Of a DNA stretch of 64,000 nucleotides, positions 43,238 to 52,390 are shown in pieces (position 1 is the stretch's first letter; each line of letters begins with the position of its first letter). Below the pieces are notes generated by a model. That model was not told the DNA's origin and ran no database searches. It worked only from the letters and a program-made list of their open reading frames with translations. The DNA comes from CAZIPZ01 sp964541075. Its GTDB lineage: Bacteria > Acidobacteriota > Terriglobia > 20CM-2-55-15. The DNA lies in assembly GCA_964541075.1 (NCBI GenBank), contig CAZIPZ010000001.1, forward strand, positions 1 through 64,000, in the 5' to 3' direction. A program made the translations under genes and the position numbers.

Positions 43238-45376
43238 ATGGATTTTCTAAATCTAATTTGGCTCATTCCGCTTTTTCCGGCCATCGGATTCACAATTAAT
43301 GGGCTCTTTGGAAAAAGGCTTCCAAAGACTGCTGTGGCCGTTGTGGCCGCCGGTGCGGTTCTCGTCTCCTTTATTTTCGCGGCTGGTGCGGTCTATCAGT
43401 TGGCGCAGCACGGCCCGGAAGAACGGTCGCATACCGTAAAGGTGTACCAGTGGATTGATGCCGGTCCGGCCCGAATCGCGAATGGGGAAGTGGCGCGTTT
43501 CATCGCAGACTGGGGCTTCCTGCTCGATCCGCTTTCCTCGGTCATGGTCCTGGTTGTCACTGGCATTGGATTTCTGATTCACGTGTATTCAATCGGATAC
43601 ATGTACGAAGAGGATGGATTCTACCGATTCTTCGCTTACCTCAACCTGTTCATGTTTTCGATGCTCACACTCATTCTCGGGAACAACTACCTGATGATGT
43701 TCGTGGGTTGGGAAGGTGTCGGTCTGTGTTCATATCTTCTGATCGGATACTACTTCCTCAAGAAGAGCGCGGGCGATGCGGCGAAAAAAGCTTTTGTGGT
43801 GAACCGCGTGGGAGACTGGGGTTTTTCCATCGGAATCATGCTGATCTTCGCGACCTTCGGGACAATTGAATTCACGCAGGTGGGCGAAGCGGTGCGCGAG
43901 GGTGCAGCCGCAGGACACTTCCGCGTGAGCGACCCGTTGTTTATTGGAATCGCCCTGGCCTTGTTCGTTGGAGCGACGGGAAAATCGGCCCAAATTCCCC
44001 TATATGTCTGGTTGCCCGACGCGATGGAAGGTCCGACGCCTGTCAGCGCTCTGATCCACGCCGCCACAATGGTGACCGCGGGCGTTTACATGGTTTCGCG
44101 AAGCAATTTCATCTTTCAAATGGCGCCGGAAGCCCTAGCTGTCGTCGCAGTCATCGGAGCTCTCACAGCCCTTTTCGCGGCGTCGATCGGGCTGGTGCAA
44201 AACGACATCAAGCGTGTGCTCGCATATTCAACCGTCAGCCAGCTCGGCTATATGTTTTTAGCTCTAGGCGTCGGCGCCTTCGCCGCCGGCGTCTTTCATT
44301 TGATGACGCACGCGTTTTTCAAAGCTCTGTTGTTCTTGGGATCAGGGAGTGTGATTCACGCATTGCATCATGAGCAGGACATGCGAAACATGGGCGGTCT
44401 CAGGAGCAAGATTCCGATTACTTTCGCCACCATGGCTATCGGCACAATCGCCATCGCCGGCGCCCCTCCCCTGGCCGGATTTTTTTCGAAGGATGAAATC
44501 CTTTGGCGAGCTTTTTCCAGCGAGCACGGACATATCGTGTTGTGGGCTCTTGGCGTGATTGTGGCAGGCATGACGTCGTTCTACATGTTCCGTCTGTTGT
44601 TCATGACGTTCTTCGGCGAATACCGCGGCGGTCAGGCGCATCATCATGATGACCATACGGTTCAGCACGCGTCGCACGACGCCCACAATAAAGCGGGGGC
44701 GCATCACGGCGAACACCACGGAGCGCATGCGATCCACGAATCTCCTGCCGTCATGACATTTCCTTTGATAGCGCTGGCCGTAGGATCGGTTGTGGCGGGC
44801 TGGATCGGGCTCCCCGCCTGGCTCAGCTCAACGAACGTGTTTGAACATTGGCTTGAGCCGGTCTTTGAACCTGTCGTTCCAGTCACGGCTGAAGCCCATC
44901 ACTATAGCCATGCTTTCGAAATGGGCCTGGCTGGCTTTTCCGTGCTGGTTGCATTTATCGGCTTTTTCCTGGCCTATACGACGTATTACAAGAAAAGCGA
45001 CCGCGCCGAGCGTGTTTCGGCTCAATTCAAGGGTCTCTATCAGGCGTTGCTGAATAAATGGTACATCGACGAACTCTATGACGCGTTGTTTGTAAATCGC
45101 TCCAAAGACGCCGGAAGGACGCTATGGAGGTTTGATGCTAAGGTTGTTGACGGCGCGGTTAACGGTTCGGCCTGGGCGACTCTAAGGAGCGCCGTTGGGT
45201 CCAATTGGTGGGATCGTTGGATCGTTGATGGACTTGTCCGATTTATCGGCGGCTTTATCAAAACCTTAAGCTGGCCTGTTCGCCTCATTCAAACCGGCTA
45301 TGTGCAGAATTATGCGCTGGTGATGATTCTGGGCGTTCTGGTTTTCATTGGTTACGTTCTGTGGGGAACTCCATAG
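43238..45376 (+). CDS. nuoL: NADH-quinone oxidoreductase subunit L
   Basis: 712 residues, a large antiporter-like subunit. The proton path residues are seen in MFVGWEGVGLCSYLLIGYY (Glu) and KSAQIPLYVWLPDAMEGPTP (Lys), with HAATMVTAGVYM. The C-terminal lateral helix region follows. An unusual His/Ala/Asp-rich loop lies at about residues 467-505 (AHHHDDHTVQHASHD, then HHGEHHGAHAIHE). The length is otherwise typical. ATG 43238 is 7 nt after nuoK. Confidence 0.95.
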   Translation: MDFLNLIWLIPLFPAIGFTINGLFGKRLPKTAVAVVAAGAVLVSFIFAAGAVYQLAQHGPEERSHTVKVYQWIDAGPARIANGEVARFIADWGFLLDPLSSVMVLVVTGIGFLIHVYSIGYMYEEDGFYRFFAYLNLFMFSMLTLILGNNYLMMFVGWEGVGLCSYLLIGYYFLKKSAGDAAKKAFVVNRVGDWGFSIGIMLIFATFGTIEFTQVGEAVREGAAAGHFRVSDPLFIGIALALFVGATGKSAQIPLYVWLPDAMEGPTPVSALIHAATMVTAGVYMVSRSNFIFQMAPEALAVVAVIGALTALFAASIGLVQNDIKRVLAYSTVSQLGYMFLALGVGAFAAGVFHLMTHAFFKALLFLGSGSVIHALHHEQDMRNMGGLRSKIPITFATMAIGTIAIAGAPPLAGFFSKDEILWRAFSSEHGHIVLWALGVIVAGMTSFYMFRLLFMTFFGEYRGGQAHHHDDHTVQHASHDAHNKAGAHHGEHHGAHAIHESPAVMTFPLIALAVGSVVAGWIGLPAWLSSTNVFEHWLEPVFEPVVPVTAEAHHYSHAFEMGLAGFSVLVAFIGFFLAYTTYYKKSDRAERVSAQFKGLYQALLNKWYIDELYDALFVNRSKDAGRTLWRFDAKVVDGAVNGSAWATLRSAVGSNWWDRWIVDGLVRFIGGFIKTLSWPVRLIQTGYVQNYALVMILGVLVFIGYVLWGTP

Positions 45377-45456
45377 GAGATTTCGAAGTTTGAACTTTTC
45401 CACTGCGAATCGACGGACCGAGCTGCGATTCGTGTGATTTGACTGGAGCCTGAAAA

Positions 45457-47043
45457 ATGGACTTTTTCCGTCAACATATCCTGAGCATTGTCGCCTTCTG
45501 GCCGCTGGCCGGGATGATCGTTCTCCTTTTTTTGAACAAGGAGAACAAGCATCTGATTCGCCTATGGTCGAATATCGTCATCTTCAGCGGTTTCGTCGTG
45601 TCACTGCCTCTTTGGTTCTGGTTTGACTTCGAGAAATCCGATGAAATGCAATTTGTAGATCGATTCCAGTGGATCCAGACACTCGGCGCCCAGTATCACG
45701 TAGGCATCGATGGCGTTTCGCTGTTGCTGATCATGCTCACAACAGTGCTCGGACCACTTGCAATGCTTTCCTCATGGAGTGCAATCGAAATTCGCCTGAA
45801 GGAATACTACGCATTTCTGCTGATGCTTCAGACCGGCATGATCGGCGTCTTCATGTCGCTGGACTTCTTCCTTTTTTACGTGTTCTGGGAAGTCATGCTC
45901 GTGCCGATGTACTTTCTCATTGGTGTTTGGGGCGGACCGCGGAAGCTCTATGCAGCGATCAAATTTTTTCTCTACACCTTGGTGGGGTCGGTTCTCCTGC
46001 TATTGGGCATCCTGGCGCTGTATTTCATATATCCATCGATCGCGTCTGAACATCCTGAAGTTGCTCAGCAGTTCGGCCCAGGGAACACATTCAATGTTTT
46101 GGCATTTCATGCCATCGGCTCCTACCTGCCTTTCGACTTCCAATATTGGGTTTTCCTGGCATTTTTTGTGGGTTTTGCCATCAAGGTGCCGATGTTTCCA
46201 TTCCATACCTGGTTGCCGGATGCACACGTGGAAGCGCCCACAGCGGGTTCAGTCATTCTGGCCGGCGTTCTCTTGAAAATGGGAACATACGGCTTCATAC
46301 GCTTCAGCCTTCCCATATTGCCGGAAGGGACGAAATACTTTGTCCCGCTAATGATCACGCTTGCCGTAATCTCGATCATCTATGGCGCGCTGGTTGCCAT
46401 GATGCAGCCGGACATGAAGAAATTGGTGGCGTATTCCTCTGTTAGCCACATGGGTTTCGTGATGCTCGGTATGTTCGCATTGAATCCGAACGGACTGAAC
46501 GGCAGCATCATCCAGCAGATCAATCACGGAGTGTCGACCGGCGCTCTCTTTTTGATCGTCGGAATTATCTACGAGCGACGGCACACTCGTGAAATATCCC
46601 AGTTCGGCGGCCTATCCAGCGTGATGCCGATTTATGCGATCGTATTCCTCATCATGACGATGTCTTCAATAGGCTTGCCGCTTCTGAATGGGTTTATCGG
46701 CGAGTTTGCGATCATGATGGGCGCGCTGCAGGAGAATCTGTGGTGGGCGGTCGCTGGTGGTTCGGGAATTGTTCTCGGCGCCGCGTACATGTTGTGGCTC
46801 TATCAGCGCACGATGTTTGGAAAGATTGAGAATCCGGCGAATGAAAAACTGCTGGACATGAACCTTCGGGAACTGGTGACCCTGGTCCCGCTGATCATTC
46901 TGGCGTTTTGGATCGGCCTTTATCCAGCGCCTTTCTTCAAAGCGCTCGATAAGCCCGTGAACAAGATCGTCCAAAAAATCCGCCCTGACTTCTTCCAGCC
47001 CGCACCTCCACTGAACGCTCAGGTTGAGGGAGAAAAGCGCTAA
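45457..47043 (+). CDS. nuoM: NADH-quinone oxidoreductase subunit M
   Basis: 528 residues, an antiporter-like membrane subunit. Key segments are FFLFYVFWEVMLVPMYFLIG (conserved Glu), IKVPMFPFHTWLPDAHVEAP (Lys) and SVSHMGFVMLG. GGAGCC lies about 11 nt upstream of ATG 45457. The gap of 80 nt after nuoL is longer than elsewhere but holds no gene. The stop overlaps the nuoN start (TAATG). Confidence 0.95.
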   Translation: MDFFRQHILSIVAFWPLAGMIVLLFLNKENKHLIRLWSNIVIFSGFVVSLPLWFWFDFEKSDEMQFVDRFQWIQTLGAQYHVGIDGVSLLLIMLTTVLGPLAMLSSWSAIEIRLKEYYAFLLMLQTGMIGVFMSLDFFLFYVFWEVMLVPMYFLIGVWGGPRKLYAAIKFFLYTLVGSVLLLLGILALYFIYPSIASEHPEVAQQFGPGNTFNVLAFHAIGSYLPFDFQYWVFLAFFVGFAIKVPMFPFHTWLPDAHVEAPTAGSVILAGVLLKMGTYGFIRFSLPILPEGTKYFVPLMITLAVISIIYGALVAMMQPDMKKLVAYSSVSHMGFVMLGMFALNPNGLNGSIIQQINHGVSTGALFLIVGIIYERRHTREISQFGGLSSVMPIYAIVFLIMTMSSIGLPLLNGFIGEFAIMMGALQENLWWAVAGGSGIVLGAAYMLWLYQRTMFGKIENPANEKLLDMNLRELVTLVPLIILAFWIGLYPAPFFKALDKPVNKIVQKIRPDFFQPAPPLNAQVEGEKR

Positions 47044-48485
47044 TGGAGCAGTTTTTTCAGATTCAGGACCTGGGAGCGATCGCGCCCGAATTGGAATTAG
47101 CTCTGTTTGGGATGATCCTGCTTGTGGCGGATCTGCTCATCGCAGAGAAGCGCAAGCTGGGAATCATAGCGCTTGTCGGCCTTGGATGTTCAGGGCTGTT
47201 TCTTTATCGACTAAACGGCGTCTCGGTTTCTGCATACGGTGGAATGCTTGTCGTTGACCCCTTTGCAGCCTTCTTCAAACTGATTTTTTTGATTGCGGCA
47301 GCCCTCACCATTGCGATTTCCCTGAAGTACCTGGACATCGAACGCGAACACCACGGGGAGTACTACGCACTGATGCTCTTTGCCACCATGGGAATGATGT
47401 TTATGGCGGGAGCGATGGATCTGGTCACGCTGTATATCGGTCTCGAGACGATGGCCATTTCCACCTATGTTCTAGTTGGATTTCTGCGGAGCAATCAACG
47501 CTCGAACGAAGCATCGTTAAAGTACTTCCTGCTGGGTGCGTTTTCTTCCGGAATTCTTCTATACGGCATGTCTCTGCTCTACGGCATTTCGGGCTCAACC
47601 AAATTTGTGGATATTGCGGAGGCGCTTTCGCAGAGATCACTGAGCGACCCCATTTCCTTGCTGGCGATGATGACGCTTGCGGCAGGTATGTTCTTCAAGA
47701 TTGCCGCCGTTCCGTTCCACCAATGGACCCCGGATGCGTATGAAGGAGCTCCGACGTCGATTACGGCATACATGTCGGTGGCCGTGAAAGCAGCGTCGTT
47801 TGCGATGATGCTTCGAGTCTTCATGATTGCCATCTATCCGCTGCGCCCGCATTGGGTTCCAATCATGACCGCGGTGTGCGTTATGACGATGACTGTGGGC
47901 AACATCGCGGCGATAACGCAATCCAATGTGAAACGGCTGCTGGCTTATTCCTCAGTTTCGCACGCGGGTTACATTCTGATCGGATTTATAGCTGGTAACG
48001 AAACTGGATTGCTCGCTGTTCCGATGTATCTTCTGGTGTACACATTCACGAACATTGGAGTGTGGGCGATTATCGTCGGATTGCGAAGAAAGGACATCAT
48101 CGGCGAGCATATCGACGATATGAGCGGCCTGTTCTTCCGTCATCCTGTGGCCGCCGTGCTGATGCTGATCTTCCTCTTGTCGCTCGCAGGCATTCCTCCG
48201 ACGGCGGGTTTCATCGCAAAGTACTTCTTGTTCGCGGCCGCTATTGAGACTGGGCATAATCTCCTTGCGGTAGCCGCTGTTTTGAACGCTGCGATTTCTA
48301 TCTACTTTTACCTGCGCATTGTGGTCGCGATGTTTATGCGAGATGCAACGGAGAAGACGGGCCTGACGTACTCACCGGGCCTTTTGACCGCCCTTACCAT
48401 CGCGATCATTTTCACGATGTTCATCGGTATTTATCCGGATCCATTCATTAGCCTGGCGCGGGAAGCCGTGGTCCTCGGATTCTAG
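47043..48485 (+). CDS. nuoN: NADH-quinone oxidoreductase subunit N
   Basis: 480 residues, an antiporter-like subunit. Key segments are GLETMAISTYVLVGFLR (Glu), KIAAVPFHQWTPDAYEGAPT (Lys) and SSVSHAGYILIG. It is the last gene of the nuo cluster. A GC-rich hairpin follows before the convergent lipoprotein gene. Confidence 0.95.
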   Translation: MEQFFQIQDLGAIAPELELALFGMILLVADLLIAEKRKLGIIALVGLGCSGLFLYRLNGVSVSAYGGMLVVDPFAAFFKLIFLIAAALTIAISLKYLDIEREHHGEYYALMLFATMGMMFMAGAMDLVTLYIGLETMAISTYVLVGFLRSNQRSNEASLKYFLLGAFSSGILLYGMSLLYGISGSTKFVDIAEALSQRSLSDPISLLAMMTLAAGMFFKIAAVPFHQWTPDAYEGAPTSITAYMSVAVKAASFAMMLRVFMIAIYPLRPHWVPIMTAVCVMTMTVGNIAAITQSNVKRLLAYSSVSHAGYILIGFIAGNETGLLAVPMYLLVYTFTNIGVWAIIVGLRRKDIIGEHIDDMSGLFFRHPVAAVLMLIFLLSLAGIPPTAGFIAKYFLFAAAIETGHNLLAVAAVLNAAISIYFYLRIVVAMFMRDATEKTGLTYSPGLLTALTIAIIFTMFIGIYPDPFISLAREAVVLGF

Positions 48486-48643
48486 TAGCGAGGCTTACCT
48501 CTCCTGGCACGTCGGGAACCAGCACATTCTGGCTTCCCGCGGCTCTCAGCAAGACAAGCGCGGGGTAAGGACAAGACTTCAGCTACCGCTCATGGATAAG
48601 GTCTTACTTTCGAGGTATTAGGGACGGGGACAGAGGCGAGGAA

Positions 48644-48672
48644 GGGGGCGGCCCGCCCGCGGCCGCCACCCC
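48644..48672. terminator. GC-rich hairpin between nuoN and the lipoprotein gene
   Basis: GCGGCC (48648-48653) pairs with GGCCGC (48661-48666), extended by GGGG (48644-48647) and CCCC (48669-48672). It is placed 4 nt beyond the stop of the minus-strand gene and about 160 nt after nuoN, a likely shared terminator, although no T-run follows. Confidence 0.45.
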
Positions 48673-48676
48673 GGAC

Positions 48677-49282
48677 CTAAGTCGTGGCCTTCTTGATTTC
48701 GGAAAGCCTGATTGCGTTAACCTTCTTGTTGCCGACCTTAAACTGAACGAAACGGATGCCGCGGTTATCGTAAACGTACTCTGTTGCATTATCTTCCGCA
48801 TTTTCTTCCGTTGATTGTTCCGGTCCCAGAATCTCGCGCATGTAATTCAAATCACCACTGCTAAGAAGCTTTTTGAGTTTTTCGTCAGTGACTTTCTTTG
48901 CGAAGTTTTCGTTGACCTCGATCTTCCGGACCTTACCGGTGTTCTTGAAGGTGTATACAAAAATACCGTTGTCCTGATAGACGGTCAGATAGTCTTCCAG
49001 CAATGTGCGGGTATTTTCCACGCTGCCCAGATTCTTTTCCACATTCCGAGTAACATCGCCCAGTTTCACTCCAAGGACACCGATGTTGCGGCTCGTCCAG
49101 TCCGGATGACTTGTAATATCATCCTTGGTTAACTCATAGATTGTTGGCGGTGGCTCCGCCGGCTTTGGAGGTTCGGCCGGTTCAGCCTCCTTTTCAGCCT
49201 GTTGGGGTTCGGGACTGCCGCATCCGGCTAAGGCCAAGATCACGATGCTTAGTAGAGCCAGCAACGTTACCCTGTTGAACAT
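48677..49282 (-). CDS. Lipoprotein, hypothetical
   Basis: 201 residues. A lipoprotein signal with lipobox LAGC (MFNRVTLLALLSIVILALAG, then Cys21) is followed by a Pro/Glu linker (EPAEPPKPAEPPP). The C-terminal 150 residues form an unknown alpha/beta domain with repeated basic helices (KVTDEKLKKLLSSG) and a last strand RFVQFKVGNKKVNAIRLSE. AAGGAGG lies 6 nt upstream of ATG 49282, so this start is firm; longer frames upstream are not real. It is divergent from the ATP synthase genes, so it may share their control region. The function is unknown. Confidence 0.82.
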   Translation of the reverse strand: MFNRVTLLALLSIVILALAGCGSPEPQQAEKEAEPAEPPKPAEPPPTIYELTKDDITSHPDWTSRNIGVLGVKLGDVTRNVEKNLGSVENTRTLLEDYLTVYQDNGIFVYTFKNTGKVRKIEVNENFAKKVTDEKLKKLLSSGDLNYMREILGPEQSTEENAEDNATEYVYDNRGIRFVQFKVGNKKVNAIRLSEIKKATT

Positions 49283-49381
49283 TGAGGTCCTCCTTAAAGA
49301 TTCTTTTGAAGATAAGCTAAGGCAATGGTGCAGTGAAGTCTGTCTTTTAACGGCGGAAATTATATACCAACGTAAACCTGC

Positions 49382-49636
49382 ATGAACAATAGAAAAGACG
49401 ATCATCGCCGCTCGATGAGAGAACTTGGAGGTCTGTTGAGCGCTGGGATGGTGTTTCCGGTTTCCATCGGAATCGGATATGCACTTGGATACTATCTCGA
49501 CCGCTGGCTGGGGACGAAATTTTTCACCATCGTCTTCCTTTTGTTCGGCATTGCTGCTGGTTTCGTCAGTTTTTTTCGAACAATTGCCGCGTTTGACCGC
49601 ACGCAGTCCAACGGACCTTCCAAGACGAAAGAATGA
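49382..49636 (+). CDS. atpZ: AtpZ/AtpI-family small membrane protein
   Basis: 84 residues with two transmembrane helices: AGMVFPVSIGIGYALGYYLD and KFFTIVFLLFGIAAGFVSFF. The spacing and the Gly-rich helix match the AtpZ/AtpI group that precedes F0 genes, thought to help c-ring assembly or magnesium/calcium movement. No clear ribosome binding site precedes ATG 49382; a TATATA (49361-49366) lies just upstream. It overlaps the next gene by 4 nt (ATGA). Confidence 0.8.
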   Translation: MNNRKDDHRRSMRELGGLLSAGMVFPVSIGIGYALGYYLDRWLGTKFFTIVFLLFGIAAGFVSFFRTIAAFDRTQSNGPSKTKE

Positions 49637-50040
49637 CGACTGACTCCGACTTGATGTTTGATCGCCGTCTGGATCGCACGACGGCAGTGTTGATTCTTTC
49701 GATTTCGCTTGGAATTCTTTTCCTCCATTCTGGCCGGGGGGCATTGAGCTTTGCAGCCGGTGGAATATTGTCCTTTATCAATTTTCGGTGGCTGAAGGGG
49801 GCTGTGGATTTCGCTGTGCGTTCGGTAGGAGAAGAAGCGAGTGGAAAGCGTATCGCCTTCCGGTACGCGGCGAGGTACGTTTTGATCGGCCTCTGCCTGT
49901 ATGTTACGCTTCGCTATTCGGTTCTGGACACCGTGTTTGTCCTTTCCGGACTGCTCGTTTATGTCGGCGCAATGCTCCTTGAGGCGATTTTAGAAATCAG
50001 CAAAACTCTCATTCGAGATCAACGGAATGGAAGAACATAG
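49633..50040 (+). CDS. atpI: ATP synthase I-type protein
   Basis: 135 residues with four hydrophobic segments (LILSISLGILFL, LSFAAGGILSFINFRW, VLIGLCLYVTLRYS, VFVLSGLLVYVGAMLL). It resembles the AtpI/UncI group upstream of atpB, which helps assemble the c-ring. It overlaps atpB by 14 nt. Confidence 0.72.
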   Translation: MTTDSDLMFDRRLDRTTAVLILSISLGILFLHSGRGALSFAAGGILSFINFRWLKGAVDFAVRSVGEEASGKRIAFRYAARYVLIGLCLYVTLRYSVLDTVFVLSGLLVYVGAMLLEAILEISKTLIRDQRNGRT

Positions 50041-50758
50041 ACTTCTAATTGTCGAGTGGGTGAACCGCGTCCTTGGTCCGCCGATCACCTCACTTTTCGG
50101 AATCCATCCGGCTCCGGGACATGACGTCATTCCGATGCAGGTCATTATGGCCACGATCGTCTTGATCATCATGTTTGTGTTCTTCGGGGTTCTCAAGACA
50201 AGATTGTCGGTGGAGAACCCGGGCAAGCTTCAACAGGCTATGGAAGTTGCCGTTGAATTCCTTGATACTCAACTGGACGAGAACATTGGACACGAGGGCC
50301 GCAAATACCTTGCGATGATCGGAACCCTCGGTTTCTTCATCGTTTTTTCGAACCTCCTCGGATTGATTCCTGGGTTAGCTGCGCCCACGAGCAATATCAA
50401 CGTACCTGCAGGTTGCGCGATTCTTGTCTTCCTCTATTACAACTTCCAGGGAATAAGGAAGCAGGGCGTCTTGCACTATCTCAAACACTTCGCCGGCCCA
50501 GTGTGGTGGCTGGCGCCGATCATGATCCCGATTGAACTCATAAGTCACCTCGCCAGGCCGTTCTCCTTGACGGTGCGTCTTTACGCAAACATTTTTGCCG
50601 AGGAAGCGTTGATTGTGGCCTTCTTCGGACTGATTCCGCTGATACTGCCTCTTCCTTTTATGGGCTATGCGATCTTCGGCGGATTTCTGCAAGCATTCAT
50701 ATTCATAACACTCTCGCAAGTTTATATTGCGGGCGCAGTAGCCACCGAAGAGCACTAA
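50027..50758 (+). CDS. atpB: ATP synthase subunit a
   Basis: 243 residues, the stator subunit of F0. The essential arginine lies in LARPFSLTVRLYANIFAEE (the VRLYAN motif). The final helices are AIFGGFLQAFIFITLSQVY. Length is normal. It overlaps atpI and precedes atpE by 84 nt. ATG 50027 has CAACGGA upstream. Confidence 0.93.
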   Translation: MEEHRLLIVEWVNRVLGPPITSLFGIHPAPGHDVIPMQVIMATIVLIIMFVFFGVLKTRLSVENPGKLQQAMEVAVEFLDTQLDENIGHEGRKYLAMIGTLGFFIVFSNLLGLIPGLAAPTSNINVPAGCAILVFLYYNFQGIRKQGVLHYLKHFAGPVWWLAPIMIPIELISHLARPFSLTVRLYANIFAEEALIVAFFGLIPLILPLPFMGYAIFGGFLQAFIFITLSQVYIAGAVATEEH

Positions 50759-50842
50759 AATCAGCCGTTTGTGTGAGGCCGGGCTGTAAGAGGGATGACC
50801 GGCAACCACCTCCAGGCGGCGCTTCATAGCAAGGAGAGTCCA

Positions 50843-51157
50843 ATGAGAAAACTGTTTACGGGTTTAATGTTGTCGTTCGCACTGCTCGCAATGGCTACAC
50901 CGGTCCTGGCGCAAGCCGAAGGTGAGGCTTCAGCGGGCAATAATCAAATGTGGATTGCTATTACATCAGGTTTCGCGATGGCGATCGCATCGTCAATGTG
51001 CGGTCTTGCGCAGGGTAAAGCCATTGCAGCCGCTTGTGAGAGTCTGGCCAGAAATCCCGGCGCGGCGCCGGCCATCCGATTCGCACTGCTTTTGGGTCTG
51101 GTGCTTATCGAATCATTGGCTCTTTACACGCTGTTTATCATTCTTGTGAAGTTCTAA
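50843..51157 (+). CDS. atpE: ATP synthase subunit c, with signal-like N-terminus
   Basis: 104 residues, longer than a usual c subunit (about 80). A signal-peptide-like leader (MRKLFTGLMLSFALLAMATP, then VLAQA) precedes the two helices. The first carries Gln57 (GLAQGKAIAAACESLARNP loop) and the second the ion-binding Glu90 in GLVLIESLALYTL, with Ser91 and Tyr95. Gln, Glu-Ser and Tyr recall the sodium-binding set, but the Thr after Ser is Leu here. AAGGAGAG lies about 7 nt upstream of ATG 50843. The remaining F0/F1 genes are not in the window. Confidence 0.9.
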   Translation: MRKLFTGLMLSFALLAMATPVLAQAEGEASAGNNQMWIAITSGFAMAIASSMCGLAQGKAIAAACESLARNPGAAPAIRFALLLGLVLIESLALYTLFIILVKF

Positions 51158-51167
51158 TTCTCGGGGC

Positions 51168-51197
51168 GGCGGCCGGATCAAAGTCTTTCCGGCTGCC
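51168..51197 (+). terminator. Hairpin after atpE
   Basis: GGCGGCCGG (51168-51176) pairs along its full length with CCGGCTGCC (51189-51197), with one G-U pair and a 12-nt loop. It lies 10 nt after the atpE stop. No T-run follows, but the position fits the end of the short atp operon. Confidence 0.5.
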
Positions 51198-51378
51198 ATT
51201 CCGTGTTCGCGAAACGAGATCAGATACTGTCTCTTCTGCGTATTCCTAAAGAAGCATCTCTATCTTCCTCAGGTCATCACGATAGCCCTGTGCGCGGCTC
51301 TTGAACAGCGCTCGAATGGCGGCGGATGCGTTACCGACCTAATCCATTGGCGCGATCGTGCTAACATCCTTAGCTGTT

Positions 51379-52362
51379 ATGGTCATAGAAATACGTCTAA
51401 ATGGGGAAACCCGGCAGATTCCAGAGCGGCTAAACATTGCACAATTGCTGGATCATTTTGACTTGCCTAAGGATCGCGTCGCTGTGGAGCGAAATCGGCG
51501 CATCATTCCCAAGCCTGACTGGGATGCCGTTGCGCTCGGGCCCGGCGACGAAGTTGAGGTTGTTCACTTTGTTGGTGGGGGCTCCGGAGAGGATGATTCG
51601 TTCGTCATTGCGGGACGCACGTTCAAGTCACGGCTTCTCGTTGGAACGGGAAAGTATCCTAGCCATCAGGTGATGGCTGAAGCGCATCAGCGGTCCGGCA
51701 CGGAAATGGTGACAGTGGCCGTGCGCAGAGTCGATCTCAGTGCGCCGAAGAATGAGTCATTGCTGGGATACATTGATCGCGAAAAGATCATGATCCTGCC
51801 CAATACCGCAGCCTGTTACACCACAGACGAGGCAGTTCGAACGGCGAGATTGGGCCGGGAGGCGGGTCTTTCCAATTGGGTCAAGCTGGAAGTGATCGGC
51901 GATGAGAAGACATTGTTTCCGGATACGGCCTCGCTGATTGAAGCCACCAAGATTCTTGTCAAAGAAGGTTTCGTCGTCCTGCCCTATACGAACGACGACC
52001 TGATTGTTGCAAAGAGACTCATTGATGCCGGCGCTTCGGCGATAATGCCGCTCGGCGCGCCCATTGGATCGGGCATGGGAATTCAGAATGTCCCTGCGAT
52101 GCGAATTTTGCGGGAGATGATCACTGAGGTGCCGCTCATCGTCGATGCAGGCGTCGGGACTGCTTCGGACGCAGCTATTGCGATGGAGCTAGGAGCCGAT
52201 GGAGTTCTGATGAACACGGCTATAGCGGGCGCTAAAGATCCGGGCTCGATGGCCGAAGCCATGAAGCACGCGGTGCTTGCCGGCAGGTTGGCATATCGCG
52301 CCGGCCGGATTCAACGAAGGTTGTACGCCACTGCTTCGTCTCCGCTGGAAGGCAAGGTCTAG
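51379..52362 (+). CDS. thiSG: Fused sulfur carrier ThiS and thiazole synthase ThiG
   Basis: About 327 residues. Residues 1-68 are ThiS (beta-grasp), ending in [10 protein letters not shown], with the glycine tail that normally forms a thiocarboxylate at the free C-terminus. After a short linker (GEDDSFVI) comes ThiG, a TIM-barrel thiazole synthase: [18 protein letters not shown], Lys169 in [26 protein letters not shown] and [20 protein letters not shown]. Together they form the thiamine thiazole ring. ATG 51379 is preferred; the ribosome binding site is weak. No other thi genes are adjacent. Confidence 0.92.
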   Translation: MVIEIRLNGETRQIPERLNIAQLLDHFDLPKDRVAVERNRRIIPKPDWDAVALGPGDEVEVVHFVGGGSGEDDSFVIAGRTFKSRLLVGTGKYPSHQVMAEAHQRSGTEMVTVAVRRVDLSAPKNESLLGYIDREKIMILPNTAACYTTDEAVRTARLGREAGLSNWVKLEVIGDEKTLFPDTASLIEATKILVKEGFVVLPYTNDDLIVAKRLIDAGASAIMPLGAPIGSGMGIQNVPAMRILREMITEVPLIVDAGVGTASDAAIAMELGADGVLMNTAIAGAKDPGSMAEAMKHAVLAGRLAYRAGRIQRRLYATASSPLEGKV

Positions 52363-52390
52363 GCTTTGGAAATCGACGCCTCAAGCCGCC

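Noticed and set aside
49283..49744. N-terminal extension of the minus-strand lipoprotein gene
   Set aside because: A perfect AAGGAGG and a lipoprotein signal fix the start at 49282; the extension is antisense to atpZ and atpI.
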